Positions 1 to 12,178 of a stretch of DNA of 64,000 nucleotides are shown piece by piece. The DNA lies in contig NC_088931.1 of the NCBI RefSeq assembly GCF_038396675.1, positions 59,205,001 through 59,269,000 on the forward strand, written 5' to 3'. This DNA is from Hydra vulgaris (Eukaryota; Cnidaria; Hydrozoa; Anthoathecata; Hydridae). The notes below the pieces were generated by a model, which made no database searches, was not told the origin of the DNA, and saw nothing but the letters and a program-made list of their open reading frames with translations. The translations under genes and the position numbers were made by a program. Numbering within the stretch: the first letter of the stretch is position 1; each line of letters starts with the position of its first letter.

Positions 1-1499
1 CTGTACAACTTTTTAACCATTTATTAAATATAAAACAATTTTTTTTCAACTCATATTTTGTTAACAAAACGTACTGCATAAATAAAGATAAAACTGAACA
101 GTACTTTTATTTTATAGTTTTTTAAAGTTTACATACATAGTATTTTCACTCTGCATAAATCACTAAAATACCACCATGAACTATAAATGCTGATATATAA
201 TACTTTAGGTAACAAGCAAAAAGCCTCGCGCAATATACACTTAACCTGATCTGCAGATATCTTTTCTAAATTAAGTATATTTTAGGGTCTCAGCTTACAA
301 AACATAGATAAAGACATTACTCCTCTATAGGATGATTAAAAAATAGTGTAAGTTTCTTTCAAATACTTAATCAAAAAGTAAAATAATAAAGCAATAACTA
401 ACTTTCCCTTTTTCAAATAAAACTGACATAATTTTCCAAACCTTTTAAAACAACTTTTTAATTGGATATTTAGCACAGCTCTTATTTTAATAAAGTGTTT
501 CCGAAGGTTTAGCTGCATTGGTGAGGACTGCATAAATTTGAACTTTAAGCTATTGATCTATTTAGTTGGCCTCTAACTTTTTTTCTACTTTTTTTAATAA
601 TAAAAAATTATTTTCATTTATTTTAACAACAATTTTCTCAGGTTCTCAACCCTTTTATTTTTTCTTTAGCGCAGAAAACTTTTTGTCAACTTTTTGTTTT
701 TTTCTAAGGTTTTTCAATCTCTTTCAAAATTAAATTGGCTATTCAATTGTTAAATGTTGACTAATTTTGAATTTCGACTAGTCAACTTTCAGTTGCTTTA
801 GTTGAAGTTGATAACAACACTAACATAAACCTAAAGAAGCATAATATTAACAATTTCAATAATCTTAAATGATACAAGCAGACTAAAACTGAAACTAAAT
901 TTCAAAAAACAAGCATCTAGTGGTTTTCTTGTTAAATTCAGTAAACAAAATTGAGATTAATTTAAACTAAGGTAACTTATATCAATACTAAATTCATCTT
1001 AATGACATTTATATGGGACAAAATATTATTATCATATATTATGTATAATTTGGTTTCAATCCACATCAACAATTTATTTCCTGATATAGATTTCACAAAT
1101 GTAATATTAACTATGGAACTGCATTAAGTATGGCACCAAATATTTGTATACTTTTTTTTTTAGGGATATCACAATTATAATAAAAATAATTTAGTAAAAA
1201 ATTTTTTTTAAAAATTTATTTCTACTTTTTCTTTTTTTACTTGTAATCTATTTAAAATATGTATTTTGCTCAAATAAAAATGTTCATTGTTTTTTGCTAG
1301 ATGTCTATCACAACAAGGGTAATAACTGAATTGTAAAAAAAAAATATATTATATATGTATATATTAGAGATGTCATGAATAGTGATTTTGCTGAATATTT
1401 GGCTAGGGGCTCAGCCGAAGCACAGAATATTTGGTGACACTTAGTTAAACTTGAAGGTTCTGACCTGCTTTATCGAAGTGGATATGTTAACTATACTGT
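1..1499. other. AT-rich non-coding DNA
   Basis: No credible gene is visible on either strand; open frames are short and low in complexity. By position this is probably intron of the minus-strand AGPAT5-like gene that starts at 9620, but no exon could be identified here. Confidence 0.5.
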
Positions 1500-1970
1500 C
1501 AGGGTTCGTAGCCAAATATTTATATAAAACTCCCTGATTTTTCCTTGACTTTTTTAAAAAATCTGATGAATTTCCCTGACCATTTTCAACAATAGTTTGT
1601 ACAAAATGTTTAAAATTACTACCAACTGTAATGGAAATAAAATTGTACATTGTTTGAATTACAAAACTTATAAAACTTAGCTATTAGTTAAGTTGGATAT
1701 TAGTAGAGAACTTATCATACATGTTAGTATCGATCTTATTATTAAGGATGACTAAGAATGAAACACTAAGAAAAACAAGTTTCAAAAAAAACAAATGGGT
1801 GGCACCAATAAAAACATAATAGCTTAATTGTAAAATGAGTAACTTTTCAATCAGAATTCCCTGACTTTTCCATGACATAACATCTAAAGCAAAGAAAAAA
1901 AATTCCATGACTTTAGCCAAAATTAACTAATTTTCCAGGTTTTCCAGGTACAGTATAAACCCTGACTGTG
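1500..1970. repeat. Dispersed repeat with recurring CCCTGAYTTTTCC motif
   Basis: The motif CCCTGA(T/C)TTTTCC and variants (TTCCCTGACC, TTCCATGACTTT, TTTTCCAGG) recur about six times, near 1532, 1573, 1858, 1902 and 1935, in a background unlike the flanks. It looks like a non-autonomous interspersed repeat. No terminal repeats or target duplication were found, so the class is unknown. Confidence 0.45.
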
Positions 1971-3240
1971 TGCGTCTTTATTTCATTTGTGACTAGGTTG
2001 TGTCAGCATGCATTATTTGTTACATCAAATTGTTTTAACTATAGTTATGTATAAAAGTATATACTCTTCAAAACATTCTTAAAGATTACAAAAATAAACA
2101 GCTCAGGTATACCTTGCATTTCTGAGGTAATTTAAGAAGTTACTATTGATAGATATAGCAAAGAACTCTAAACTTATTAAAAATGATATCTTTACTACAA
2201 CTTGAATTTTAATGGGTTTAACTTATGGTTTAACTTTAATGGATATATCAATAGGATAGTCTTTTTTATTGATAATTGTTTCAACACTAATTTCAAGGGA
2301 TTAGTTAAAACACAAGGAGCAAAACAACAATAAAACTGAAAAGTTCTGAGAAAAAGTCAGTAAATGGTTGATCATTCCTAGTAAAAGGCTGCTTGACACC
2401 AAACGAACCATCACAGGTACCTAGTAGCACTGCCATGAAATGAAAACAATATGATTTCCACATATAAAGGTGTGGAAAAGAAAAGTTATAACCTATTATA
2501 ACCTGTTATAACTTATTATAACCTACTTATAATAAAGTATCAAATATGCTAACTATTTTTTAAAATAAAAAATATTATGTTAAGAATTGTTAAGAAGCGT
2601 TAGGCAGCTCGCATTTTGCCTGTGAAAAGGCAATTTGCCTATGCACTCAGCAGTTTTGCGCTACGCAAAAACTTTTATCTTTTACAATATTTAAATTATC
2701 TTTTGATGTTGCTAACGTGACGAATATTCAGAAGAAATAAAGTCGTAAGTAAAAGCATTTTAACCGCAATTGTAAACTAATAGATTTTTTGTTAAAGTAA
2801 CAGTTTGTTTAATAATATTTTTTGTTGGTGTTAAAAAATAGTTAAAAAAAACAAAGTGTTTTAAGTTTTACCATAAGAATTAAAAATAAACATGTATTAT
2901 AAGAAAATAAACATATTATTTTACATTTTATGAAAAAAAAAATTTTCAAAATAAAATTTAGTTCATATTTGAAAAAAAAATAAAAATGATTTTTCAAATA
3001 GGAACTTAGATTTTATTTGTAACTTTAGTTGTAGTAAGAAAAAAAAACTGTATGATTTTTAACGCATTAATAAAATAACTTTAATTACAATGCGGTACTT
3101 AAAAAGACGTTAATGACGCAATATAACTTCTAACAATAGAAAATATATTTGCTGAGTTGAGTTACTTAGAAATATGTTACGCGTTTTCGTTACGCAGCGA
3201 AATCTCGTAACAAGGCCTGATATATATATATATATATACG
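1971..3240. other. AT-rich non-coding DNA
   Basis: No gene recognised. It holds A/T homopolymer tracts, a short run of TATAACCT-like repeats near 2495-2525 and a short (TA)n at 3221-3237 immediately before the LINE. Confidence 0.5.
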
Positions 3241-3261
3241 GCTTAGGGTTTATTAGTAGTA

Positions 3262-6243
3262 ATGAGACAATTGCTTGGGCTATTAAACAGTGTTATGAGT
3301 ACTATCTATACTTTGAGTCAAGTTCTTCAATCTAATTTAAAAATGAATAAAGTACCAAAAACTATAAAACACAAAAAACCATCATCATCACCAAGTTCTC
3401 TAAACCAATCATTCACTAATATTCGTGGTCTTCGAAGTAACTTTTCTTCTGTTGAGTCTTATTTTTTTATTACTCTTGCAAAGTTTACCAGACCTACTTG
3501 CTCTTTGTGAGACTAATTTAAGCTCAGCTGTCTCATCTTGTGATCTTAGTGTTGATGGTTATCTTCCTCTAATTCGTTAAGACTCCAATAGTCACATGCT
3601 TGGCCTGGGCATTTACATTCGTATAAATTCACCCATTTGTCATGAAACTAGGTTTGAATCCACAGACTATTCTTTTATGTGCTTTCGTTTAGCACCACTT
3701 CACTCTATTGCCTTTCTTTTTGTTCTATATTGCTCTCCTTCATCTCAAGACTGCACACTTTTTGACGTTATTTATTATCATATTGACCAAGCCCTCTCTC
3801 TTTATCCATCAGCTAATATAGTTGTTGTTGGTGACTTTAATGCTCATCACACTATATGGCTAGGCTCTAGTGTCAGTGATTCGGCAGGCATTAAAGCCCA
3901 CAACTTTTGCCTTTCTCAATCCCTAACTCAAATAGTCAACTTTCTAACTCGCTTTCCAGACAACCCGAATCATTTACCTTCTCTACTCGACTTATGTCTT
4001 GTTTCTGATTCTAGTCAGTGCTCTGTTTCTCCACATTCACCTTTAGGTGCTTCTGATCACAGTTTGATCTCTTTAAAACTAATATCTCATTCTTCTTCAT
4101 CTCCTGAATGCCCCTATTATCGAACCTCTTACAACTACAGTAAAGCTAACTGGGATTCTTTCCGTGATTTTCTTCGTGATGGCCCTTGGGTAGAAATCTT
4201 TCGTCTTCCTGTCGACAAATGTGCTTCTTACATAACTTTGTGGATTCAGGCTGGCATGGAATCTTTTATTCCCTCTTGACGATTCCAGGTCAAGCCTCAC
4301 TCTCCTCCATGGTTTTCTTCACACTGTGCTGCTGCGATTGCCAATCGCAACCGTTACTTCCATATTTATCAGCAAAACAATTCTCCAGAAAACAGACGTC
4401 TGTTTATTACTGCTAGAAACAACTGTAAAAAGGTTTTGTCTAACGCCAAAACCCGCTATTCTCAGGTCATGAAATCTCGTATCTCATCTCAAAAATTAGG
4501 CTCTCGTGACTTCTGGAGAATCTTTAATAATATCAATAATAAGGGCAAATCTATAATTCCACCTCTCTTGTATGGTTCAGACTTTGTCACCTTACCTAAA
4601 GACAAAGCTGAATTGTTTACTAAAAACTTTTCATCAATATCATCTCTTGAATCCACTAGTTGCTTTCTACCTGATATTGCTAACAAAGAGGTTGATCCAT
4701 TGCTTGACATTCATATCACTCCAGCATCTGTTTCTAAAGTGATATCCTGCCTAGAGTCTTCTACAGCTTGTGGACCGGACAACATACCTGTTATTGTCTT
4801 GCAGAAGTGTTCTCCGGAGCTGTCGTCTATACTCTCAAAACTATTCAACAAGTGCTTATCAGAGTCTTGTTTTCCAGCCTGCTGGAAAGCGGCATCTGTT
4901 ATCCCTATCTTCAAAAATTCTGGAGAGCGATCTGATTCTTCTAACTACCGTCCTATTAGTCTTCTTTCTATCATAAGCAAGGTTTTTATTAACAAACACT
5001 TAATTTCTCATCTTGAATCTAATCACTTACTTTCTGACCATCAATATGGATTTCGATCTTCTCATTCTACAGCTGATTTGTTAACAGTAATAACTGACAG
5101 GTTTTATCGTGCATTAGATAAAGGTGGAGAGGTTAAGGCCATCGCTCTCGCCATTTCAAAAGCTTTTGATAAAGTTTGGCATGCTGGTCTTCTCCATAAG
5201 CTTTCTTCTTATGGTGTATCCGGCAACATCTTTAAGATCATCGAATCCTTCCTTTCCAATCGTAGCATAAAAGTTGTCCTCGATGGACAACACTCTTCTT
5301 CTTATTCTGTAACTTCAGGGGTTCCTCAAGATTCTATCCTTGGCCCTATACTCTTTTTAATTTACATTAATGATCTTCCAGATAATCTTTCATCTAAGGT
5401 GGCATTGTTTGCTGATGACACTACCATTTATTCTTGTCGTGATAAAAAACCAACACCCTCTGATTGCTTGGAGGGGCATTTGAGCTTGAAAAGGATCTTA
5501 CTTCTGCTACCGCATGGGGCTCACAGTGGCTGGTGAACTTTAATTCAGATAAAACTCAATTCTTTTCAGCCAATCCTTATCGCAATAATTTAGATCTTCC
5601 TATATTTATGAACGGTGATGTACTCGATGAGTCACCTACTCTTTATCTTCTAGGATTAACTCTTACTTCCAATCTTTCTTGGAAACCATATATCAAATCA
5701 GTTGCAAAATTAGCATCTGCTAAGGTTGCATCTCTTTATCGAGCTCGTCACTTTCTTACTTCGGATTCTATTCTCTATAAATCTCAAATCCGGCCTTGTA
5801 TGGAATACTGTTGCCATATCTGGGGTGGATCTTCTAATGATGCCCTTTCTCTTTTAGACAAGGTGCAAAAACGCGTTGTAAACATAGTTGGACCTGCTCT
5901 TGCAGCCAACCTCCAACCATTATCACATCGTCATAATGTTGCTTCTCTTTCTCTTTTCTACAAATACTATAATGGGCACTGCTCTAAAGAGTTAGCGTCT
6001 CTTGTGCCATATACTTTAATTCATTCTCGTGTTACTCGTCATTCAATTAAGTGTCATCTTTTTTCTGTGACTGTTCCTAAGTGCTCCAAAAACGCTTATT
6101 CATCTAGTTTTTTTCCTCGAACATCAGTTCTTTGGAATTCGCTTCCTTCATCTTGCTTTCCTGACTCATATAATTTGCAATCTTTTAAGTCGTCTGTCAA
6201 TCGTTATCTTGCTCTACAATCTTCATCTTTTCTCTTTCAGTAA
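3262..6243 (+). pseudogene. LINE A endonuclease-reverse transcriptase polyprotein, lightly decayed
   Basis: The endonuclease N-terminus (NIRGLRSNF) starts near 3420. The GDFNAHH motif lies near 3830, SDHS near 4050, RT fingers (NYRPISLL) near 4945, palm (AISKAFDKVWH) near 5150, SGVPQ near 5317 and the catalytic FADD at about 5407-5418. Four lesions break the frame: a frameshift near 3470; TAA at 3578-3580, where copy 2 has GAA; TGA at 4277-4279, where copy 2 has CGA; and loss of G in a G-run near 5473, where the related copy at 48436 has a longer run. The endonuclease and RT segments share one frame apart from that single TGA. The C-terminal domain runs 5464-6243 in the shifted frame. So few lesions indicate a recent insertion. 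Confidence 0.88.
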
Positions 6244-6285
6244 CTTCCAACTTTAAGTAGTGGCTGCTTGCAGCCTTGTTGGAAG
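6244..6285 (+). other. Stem-loop in LINE A 3' UTR
   Basis: An outer 8-bp stem (CTTCCAAC at 6244-6251, GTTGGAAG at 6278-6285) encloses a perfect inner hairpin GGCTGC-TT-GCAGCC (6262-6275). The outer stem is kept in copy 2 (49216-49256), and a decayed version is in the solo 3' end at 52.7 kb. Such 3' hairpins are known to be read by the RT of some LINEs; that role here is inferred. Confidence 0.65.
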
Positions 6286-6297
6286 CGAAGATGTTTA

Positions 6298-6299
<2 letters not shown>

Positions 6300-6328
<29 letters not shown>
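6300..6328. repeat. Short (TA)n tail of LINE A
   Basis: A (TA)n run directly follows the LINE 3' UTR and abuts the MITE that begins at 6329. Confidence 0.8.
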
Positions 6329-6330
<2 letters not shown>

Positions 6331-6530
6331 GGGCGTTAGCCAGGAAAATATTTTATACCGCGTTTTTGCGATATTGGGAATTTTTATCATTATTGTTCCC
6401 CAAAATATTCAGAATTTTCACTGAGATTTTCCTTTTACCTCTAAAAAAAAAGGTCAATAAATTTTGGGAATTTTAAACCTATTGGGAATTCAGCGTTATA
6501 CGCGGCGCCATTGGGCTAGCTAACACCCTG
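6329..6530. mobile_element. 202-bp MITE with CAGGG termini and 5-bp target duplication
   Basis: It begins CAGGGCGTTAGCCA and ends with the reverse complement of CAGGGTGTTAGCTA. ATGTA flanks it on both sides (6324-6328 and 6531-6535). The terminal CAGGG resembles hAT-type ends, but a 5-bp duplication is shorter than the usual 8 bp, so the superfamily is open. It sits directly in the (TA)n tail of LINE A. Confidence 0.7.
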
Positions 6531-6612
6531 ATGTATACTCATGGTTGCCCGTTGGCAAATGCCACCTAAATCTTTCAAAGGGCTACTGGAAATAATGTTT
6601 TGATGCAATTGA

Positions 6613-7635
6613 GTTGCCCGGCCGGGTGACTCAAAATATTACTTAAACTTAATTTACTTATTATTTAAATTGATTTTTTTGCCACAGTTTGCATTTTTAC
6701 ATTTAGCAACGCTTTTGCCGCTAAAGGTAAATGTGTTCTTTTGTTTTCAAAAGACTATTACTTTTTATCAAAGAAATAGCTTTTGATAATTACTTTTTAA
6801 TCTAACCTAACAATAAGCAATATTTTTTAAAGTATGATTGTTGAAGTTTATTTTCCTTCTTTTTTATTAACTTACGTCATTCTGTTTAAATTAAACGCCG
6901 GTTTTCGGTTTTTATAAAGAACAAATAAAAGTTTTGAAGTCATAACTGCTAATAATTAGCAAAAGATTTTAAGAAATTAAATTAAAATTTTTTAATGTTA
7001 AAACGTTTATTTATGAAACGCTTTTAATTTAATAACAAATTTTTTTTATTTAATTTCGTTAAAACGTTTGTTGAAAACATTTTATTTAAACAATATAATA
7101 AAAATTTTAATATACAAATAAAGTTTTGTTATAAGCTCTATAATCATTAATTCAAAGTTTTATTACAAAAAAAACTTTTCTTTCTCGCTTCACAAGAGCG
7201 AGTATGCAATAAAAATATGAAGATGTTTAAAATGCTAGTTCAAATGTTTTAAAAAAAACTTATTTTAAAAGTCATTAAAGTTGTTAAACTTATTCATTTA
7301 AAGTTTAATTACATAAAACGTGACGCAAATAAATATACCAAGACATTTTTCACGCTACTTTATTAATGCATCAATAGCTTTCTTACAATAAATAAAACAT
7401 ATCATAATTGCTGAAGTTTATAAAAAAATCGTTAATAAAAATAACTTATTTGTATTTTTATTCATTCATCAAATATGAAAATATAATTTTATTCCAAATG
7501 AAAACACACACTTTAAAAAACTTGTTTAAGACATAAATAAAATTTTTTTTTTAATGATAACAGACAACTAAAAATATCAATGAGCGACCAAGATTAGTTA
7601 AATTATTACTTTCAGTCACCCGCCGGACGACCAAC
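6613..7635. mobile_element. Possible 1-kb non-autonomous DNA transposon with diverged inverted ends
   Basis: Sequence at 6613-6652 (GTTGCCCGGCCGGGTGACT and onward) matches, with mismatches and a small gap, the reverse complement of 7596-7635. The two GC-rich ends enclose about 950 bp of AT-rich DNA with repeated AAAACGTTT motifs and no coding capacity. No target duplication was found. Confidence 0.4.
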
Positions 7636-7646
7636 CAAAATCACCA

Positions 7647-7648
7647 TA

Positions 7649-7741
<93 letters not shown>

Positions 7742-7744
7742 ACA

Positions 7745-7833
<89 letters not shown>
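7647..7833. repeat. (TG)n/(TA)n microsatellite
   Basis: A short GT run at 7650-7660 is followed by about 170 bp of near-perfect TA repeats, broken once near 7738-7752. Confidence 0.95.
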
Positions 7834-7836
<3 letters not shown>

Positions 7837-8093
7837 GCCAAGGTAAAAAAAAAAATTCTTATGGAAAACTAGTTTTTAGTTCAACTGAATATGGTGAACA
7901 AACATAATACAAAAAAAAGTGTATGCGCCAAGTTTAAAGGCCCCATTTTTTCAACAATTAATATTTAATCAGATTAAAACTCAATATATTTGGGGTTAGG
8001 GGCAAAAACTTCACCCTTTACTTAATCCTTTAATTTCAAGAAAAAAAGCACAGAGAAACAAGTTGAATTAAATAACTTAGTGTATTGACTTAC

Positions 8094-8169
8094 TGGCAGA
8101 CTGGTGGTTACTAATGTAAAGTACATTTTCTTTTGTATTTCCAATAACTGAATCGCCATAAAAAATTAT
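8094..8169 (-). CDS. AGPAT5: AGPAT5-like acyltransferase, exon 2
   Basis: Read on the minus strand, a TTTTTAG acceptor (8171-8170) precedes an exon that opens IIFYGDS and ends YISNHQSA plus one base, before a perfect GTAAGT donor at 8093-8088. The peptide aligns with the stretch after the first exon of AGPAT5 proteins (YGDLP...YLANHQS, from memory). NHQS is the start of the family's NHx4D catalytic motif. The exon ends in phase 1, so the codons leading to the motif's Asp lie in exon 3, which I could not find between here and position 1. The phase matches exon 1 (phase 0). About 1.2 kb of intron, holding a hairpin and a foldback repeat, separates the two exons. Confidence 0.75.
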
Positions 8170-8382
8170 CTAAAAATAATCAAAATTTTAAACATAATAC
8201 CAGGATAAAAAAATCAATTTACTTGCACACTAACATGTTACTAATAATAGCATTTTGTTTTTATAATACATGTCCTTTTTGGTGTTAACCTGATTTTGCT
8301 AATCAGGATTTATATTTTATTGTAATAAAACTACTAGTATTATAAAGGTAGGAGCAGCCAGTAAACCTTAAGGTTTTCTAGC

Positions 8383-8449
8383 TGCTCCTTAGGTTTACTA
8401 CCCTTACAGACAATTAAATGTACTTTAAGGGTAGTAAACCTAAGGAGCA
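8383..8449. repeat. Perfect 24-bp inverted repeat (hairpin)
   Basis: Arms 8383-8406 and 8426-8449 are exact reverse complements around a 19-nt loop. It lies in intron 1 of the AGPAT5-like gene. No coding sense is seen. Confidence 0.9.
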
Positions 8450-8559
8450 ATTAAGGCTCAATTATGAGTAAGCCAATATACCTTATTTACACTATAGCTA
8501 ACAGGTTTCATTTGCTATAAAGCATAACATAAAAATGTTAAGTAGATAAAAAAAGGTGA

Positions 8560-9390
8560 CAGGAATAGTGTTGAAAAATGAACTTAAAATAGTATTGAAT
8601 GTATTTAAAAGGCCTAATGTCACACAAAAAAGGAATAGTGTTGCAAATGAATTTAATGAATAGTGTCGAAAATAAAAAAAAGGAATAGTGTTGCAAATAG
8701 TAAAAACAGAATAGTGTCGCAAATAGTTAATTTCAGCAATTGGTTACTCGTTTTGCTTATCTTTATAGCATACAGCTTTTACAAAAGAAAAAGAAAAAAA
8801 CAACAACTAATGAAAGAAAAGATTGCTACCATACTCCAAACCCTCAGTTGATGTAAAGGCACTCCTTTGTGGCAGCAGGCTATAAAATAGTTGGTGTACG
8901 TACTGAAGCCCCCGGCAGCAGGCTATTTCAGTATGACATCAGACATGTTATCTAAACACACATTTATAGTTATTAATACTTTTTATATTGCTACTAATCA
9001 TTAAACTCCTTTGGGATATTATTTCTTTTTCTATTTTCTACACTATTCATTAAATTCATTTGTGATAGTACTTCTTTTTTCTTGTTTTCAACACTATTTT
9101 GATTTTACTATTTGCAGCACTATTTTTTTGTTGTTGTTGTCTACACAATTTATTAAACTCCTTTGCGACATTATTCCTTTTTTATTTTTGACAATATTTA
9201 TTAAATTCGTTTGCGACATTATTTCTTATCCTGTTATTTGACAATCAATAATGCAACGATTTGCGACAGTATTCCCTTTTTCACATTTAAAACAATCAAA
9301 TTTGCGACAATGAAAATTTGCAACAATAAAAATTTTTCAACACTGTTCTGCCACAATAAAAAAAAAATCTATAAAAAAAAAAAGTAACAC
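8560..9390. mobile_element. Foldback element with internal minisatellite, copy A
   Basis: Units containing GAATAGTGTYGCAAAT and ATTTAATGAATAGTGTCG run forward at 8560-8740 and in reverse complement at 9010-9390. A unique core, GTACTGAAGCCCCC...GACATCAGACATGTTAT, lies at about 8908-8985. The same core and units occur in opposite orientation at 30915-31290 (copy B), which shows that this is one dispersed element family. The right side runs up to exon 1 of the AGPAT5-like gene. Confidence 0.7.
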
Positions 9391-9404
9391 AATAAAAAAT
9401 CTAC

Positions 9405-9620
9405 CTTTGATCCAACGAATGTAGAAAAAAAGTATGTAACAAGCGACTGATATGTATGATATATAAATTCGTCAATTTTCTCATTGACTGTAGGTGGAAG
9501 AAACAATTTTAATATTTGAGCTGATGAATTTATTAAAAAATAATGAGGTGCAAGACCAAATAAAATAGTTGGTGGAACTAATGATCGAAATGAAGCCAAA
9601 GGAAGTAAGAATGTAGTCAT
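9405..9620 (-). CDS. AGPAT5: AGPAT5-like 1-acylglycerol-3-phosphate acyltransferase, exon 1
   Basis: The ATG at 9620-9618 opens 72 codons ending at a good donor (AAG|GTAGAT) in phase 0. The peptide (start MTTFLLPLASFRSLVPP, then FGLAPHYF, ILKLFLPP, IYHTYQSLVTYFF) follows the hydrophobic N-terminus of AGPAT5, where human has RYLLPS, LGTAPTYV, LLSAFLPA and LYCVYQSMVLFFF (from memory). It includes at least one membrane segment. The family acylates lysophosphatidic acid in ER or mitochondrial membranes. LCLAT1/AGPAT8 is the main alternative but fits less well. Only the first two exons are seen. The gene points away from RAB23. Confidence 0.75.
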
Positions 9621-9659
9621 AATAATACTAAAAACAGAAAATTCGTGAATATTTTCAAG

Positions 9660-12178
9660 TAACTAAGTGTTTAGTGATATTTGTACTATTTTATTAAATT
9701 AATTTTACTCATCTGTAATAACTTGAATTAATAGTCACATTTCAAAACTTCTTTTTTAAAACTTATATATTTAATGCAACAAAAAGAAAAATAGAAAAGC
9801 CAAAGCAAAATCTTTCTCTTTATCTATATTATTGAAGATTAAACTCAATAAAAATATTTTTTTTAATGTAATTTTCGGCAATCTAAAGGTCTTTAATTAC
9901 CTTAAGTATGACTTTAAACTTGTGCAACTCTTAATTTCATACCCGCTAAGATACCATAAAAGCTAATATATTAAATAGGTAATTTTGAAACAAAAATTTA
10001 ATAATTATTTCTTGCTAACACTTGCATTATGAAAGATACTTGCATTATGAGGATATAAAAGAAAACTGTATTATAAAAGATTTTGTAGAAAATATTATTT
10101 TATTGTGTTGCCAACAAAACTTTTTGAAAATAAAATTAATAATATAAATGTTCCTAAAAACTCAGATTAAGTATTAGAAAGTATTAGAAGTTAGCTTCAG
10201 CACAGCAAAGTTATGTAGTGCTACCATTATTATTACTGCTTTATTTTTATGTAAGTTTTTATAGTTATTTATTCTGGATAATAAAAAAACAGCATATTTT
10301 CTTTTAAATACATGACTTTCTACATCAAAACTCCAAATCTTCACACAAAAAAAACTATAAATAAGCTTGAATATTTCAATGTATAATTATTACAAATTTA
10401 CCTCTTTAGTTTTAAACTTGGAAAAATAATAATAATAGCAATATATAAACTATAATAATAAGTAAAAATAAGAATAGTTAAAGAAAGATTAAGTTTCTTG
10501 AGAATTTCAAGAAAGAATCTAACATTTGTAGTTTGCAATTTAGTTCAATAATTATTTATTTCAGTATTTATTTATTTTTGCTAAAAATTTCTAGTTCATT
10601 TTTAAAATTTTTTATTGATCCGTTGTGTATTACTTCATTAACTAAATAATTATAATTTACAAACAGTTTGCAAAAAATGATACTTTGGTAAAAAATGTAA
10701 TTGCCAAAAGTGTAAAAACTAATTATTTTTCAACATTTAATTATTGTTGTTTTTGACAAGGCTTTTAATAAAATATTGATCATATTTGAAAAGTATAATC
10801 TAAGTGCAGCTAACAAGTGATATATTTAACAACTTTGTTGATGTTTTATCAAGATAAGCAAAGGAATATTTAAAATTCTTATATTTAATTATAAGAACTT
10901 TCTGTTCACCTTATAAACCAATATTTTAATGCTATTTTATTTACACCTAACTCTCTTCCCAACGTTGTTTCTACTGGCTTAAGTTGAACTACTTGATTTT
11001 GTACTATATGTAATGTACTACAAACATAATTTTAAACTTTTTTTTTTGGATTATCACAACCAATAAGCATAATTTTGTAGTAATCTTTAAACCGATTAGC
11101 TTTTAATTTTATTCAACTGTTATTTGTCTAATGACTAAACTTAAATAATATAAACATAAAATTTATATTATGAATTTTATATTTATATTATTCATAAAAT
11201 TTATTTTATAAAATTTATAATATAAATTTTATGTTTATAAATTATAACTTATGAAAATTATATAATAATTTTCAAAATTTTTGTAGTCTAAATATAGCGC
11301 GTGTTAAAATACAACTTGTCAATCTTTTGATGCATTTACATGTTTATTGTCATAGTTTTATTTATATCTATTTAAAAATAAAGAAAACAAATTAGAATTT
11401 AGTTTATCGGGGAATGTTTGTCTAGTTTTTTATGACAAATCGTATAAAAGCGTGTTTCGAAATTGTTAAAAGTTGTATATAGAATAGGGTACATCGCTAA
11501 AATCATTTTGATTAAAATAATACGGCGTACTGATATTACTATGTAAAATTAAATTTTAATTTGAGTTTCTTTTTTGTGTTTTTTAATTTGAAAATGTTTT
11601 GGTAAGGCAATTGAGACTTTTAGTTATACATTTTATAGTTTATTGTAAATAGTTACACGTTTTTTGAGAATGTGTTGTAACAACTGTATAATTCTCAAGG
11701 TTATCAAAAAAACTAGTTATCAAAATATCATAAAGTTTGTTTTTATAATGCATATTGTGCATATTCAGCGATTATGCATATTGAACATATGTAATAAAAT
11801 GAACTATGTGATAGAATTTTTTTGTTTGTTATTATTTTGACCTTATGGTGATGTTTCATCTTTTTCGGGGCTTAATGAAAAGACTAATTTTGTCTTCTTC
11901 TAGCCCCAGTCATGTGCATTTTTCTTTTATAAACTACGATTGTAAAATTACAATACGATTGTAACATACATTGTTATCTTAAATACATGTTTTTGTTAAG
12001 GAAAGATATTTTCAAAACAAAGAAACGAAAGAAGCAGGATTTTATTCAGTTTATATACCCGAGAATTCAAATTTACTTTGTTTATATACTAGAAACGTTT
12101 TTTATAAAAAAGACTCTAATCACAAGTACTTTTTAATAATGTGTATTTTTTAATTTATTTCTAATAACAGTACTAACA
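9660..12178. other. AT-rich intergenic DNA
   Basis: No gene or known repeat recognised. It lies upstream of both divergent host genes. A long imperfect TA-rich hairpin (arms about 11152-11173 and 11216-11237) is the only clear structure. Confidence 0.6.

Larger units (their letters stand above)
3245..6299 (+). mobile_element. Non-LTR retrotransposon, LINE family A copy 1 (jockey/CR1-like), near full length
   Basis: One long reading unit encodes an APE-type endonuclease followed by reverse transcriptase, then a short 3' UTR and a (TA)n tail. The order, endonuclease motifs (GDFNAHH, SDHS) and RT motifs (GVPQ, FADDT) place it in the jockey/CR1 group. The exact clade needs a phylogeny. The 5' boundary is uncertain and is placed after a (TA)n at 3221-3237. 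Copies of the same family occur at 42.1-43.1, 47.9-49.3 and 49.3-50.5 kb and as a 47-bp 3' stub at 52.7 kb. It lies antisense to the AGPAT5-like gene, presumably in its intron. Confidence 0.9.

Noticed and set aside
336..533. Short minus-strand frames in 1-2000
   Set aside because: Lysine/phenylalanine-rich translations of AT-rich DNA with no domain or splice support.
2340..2470. Minus-strand frame MAVLLGTCDGSFGV... as an AGPAT5 exon
   Set aside because: It matches no part of the acyltransferase as I know it and has no convincing splice borders.
9011..9241. Hydrophobic FFYFLHYSLNSF-type frame as a membrane protein
   Set aside because: It is a translation of the minisatellite units of foldback copy A.
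8560..9390. Regular repeats considered as a CRISPR-like array
   Set aside because: Units are degenerate, lie in both orientations without unique spacers, and recur elsewhere. The DNA is eukaryotic.
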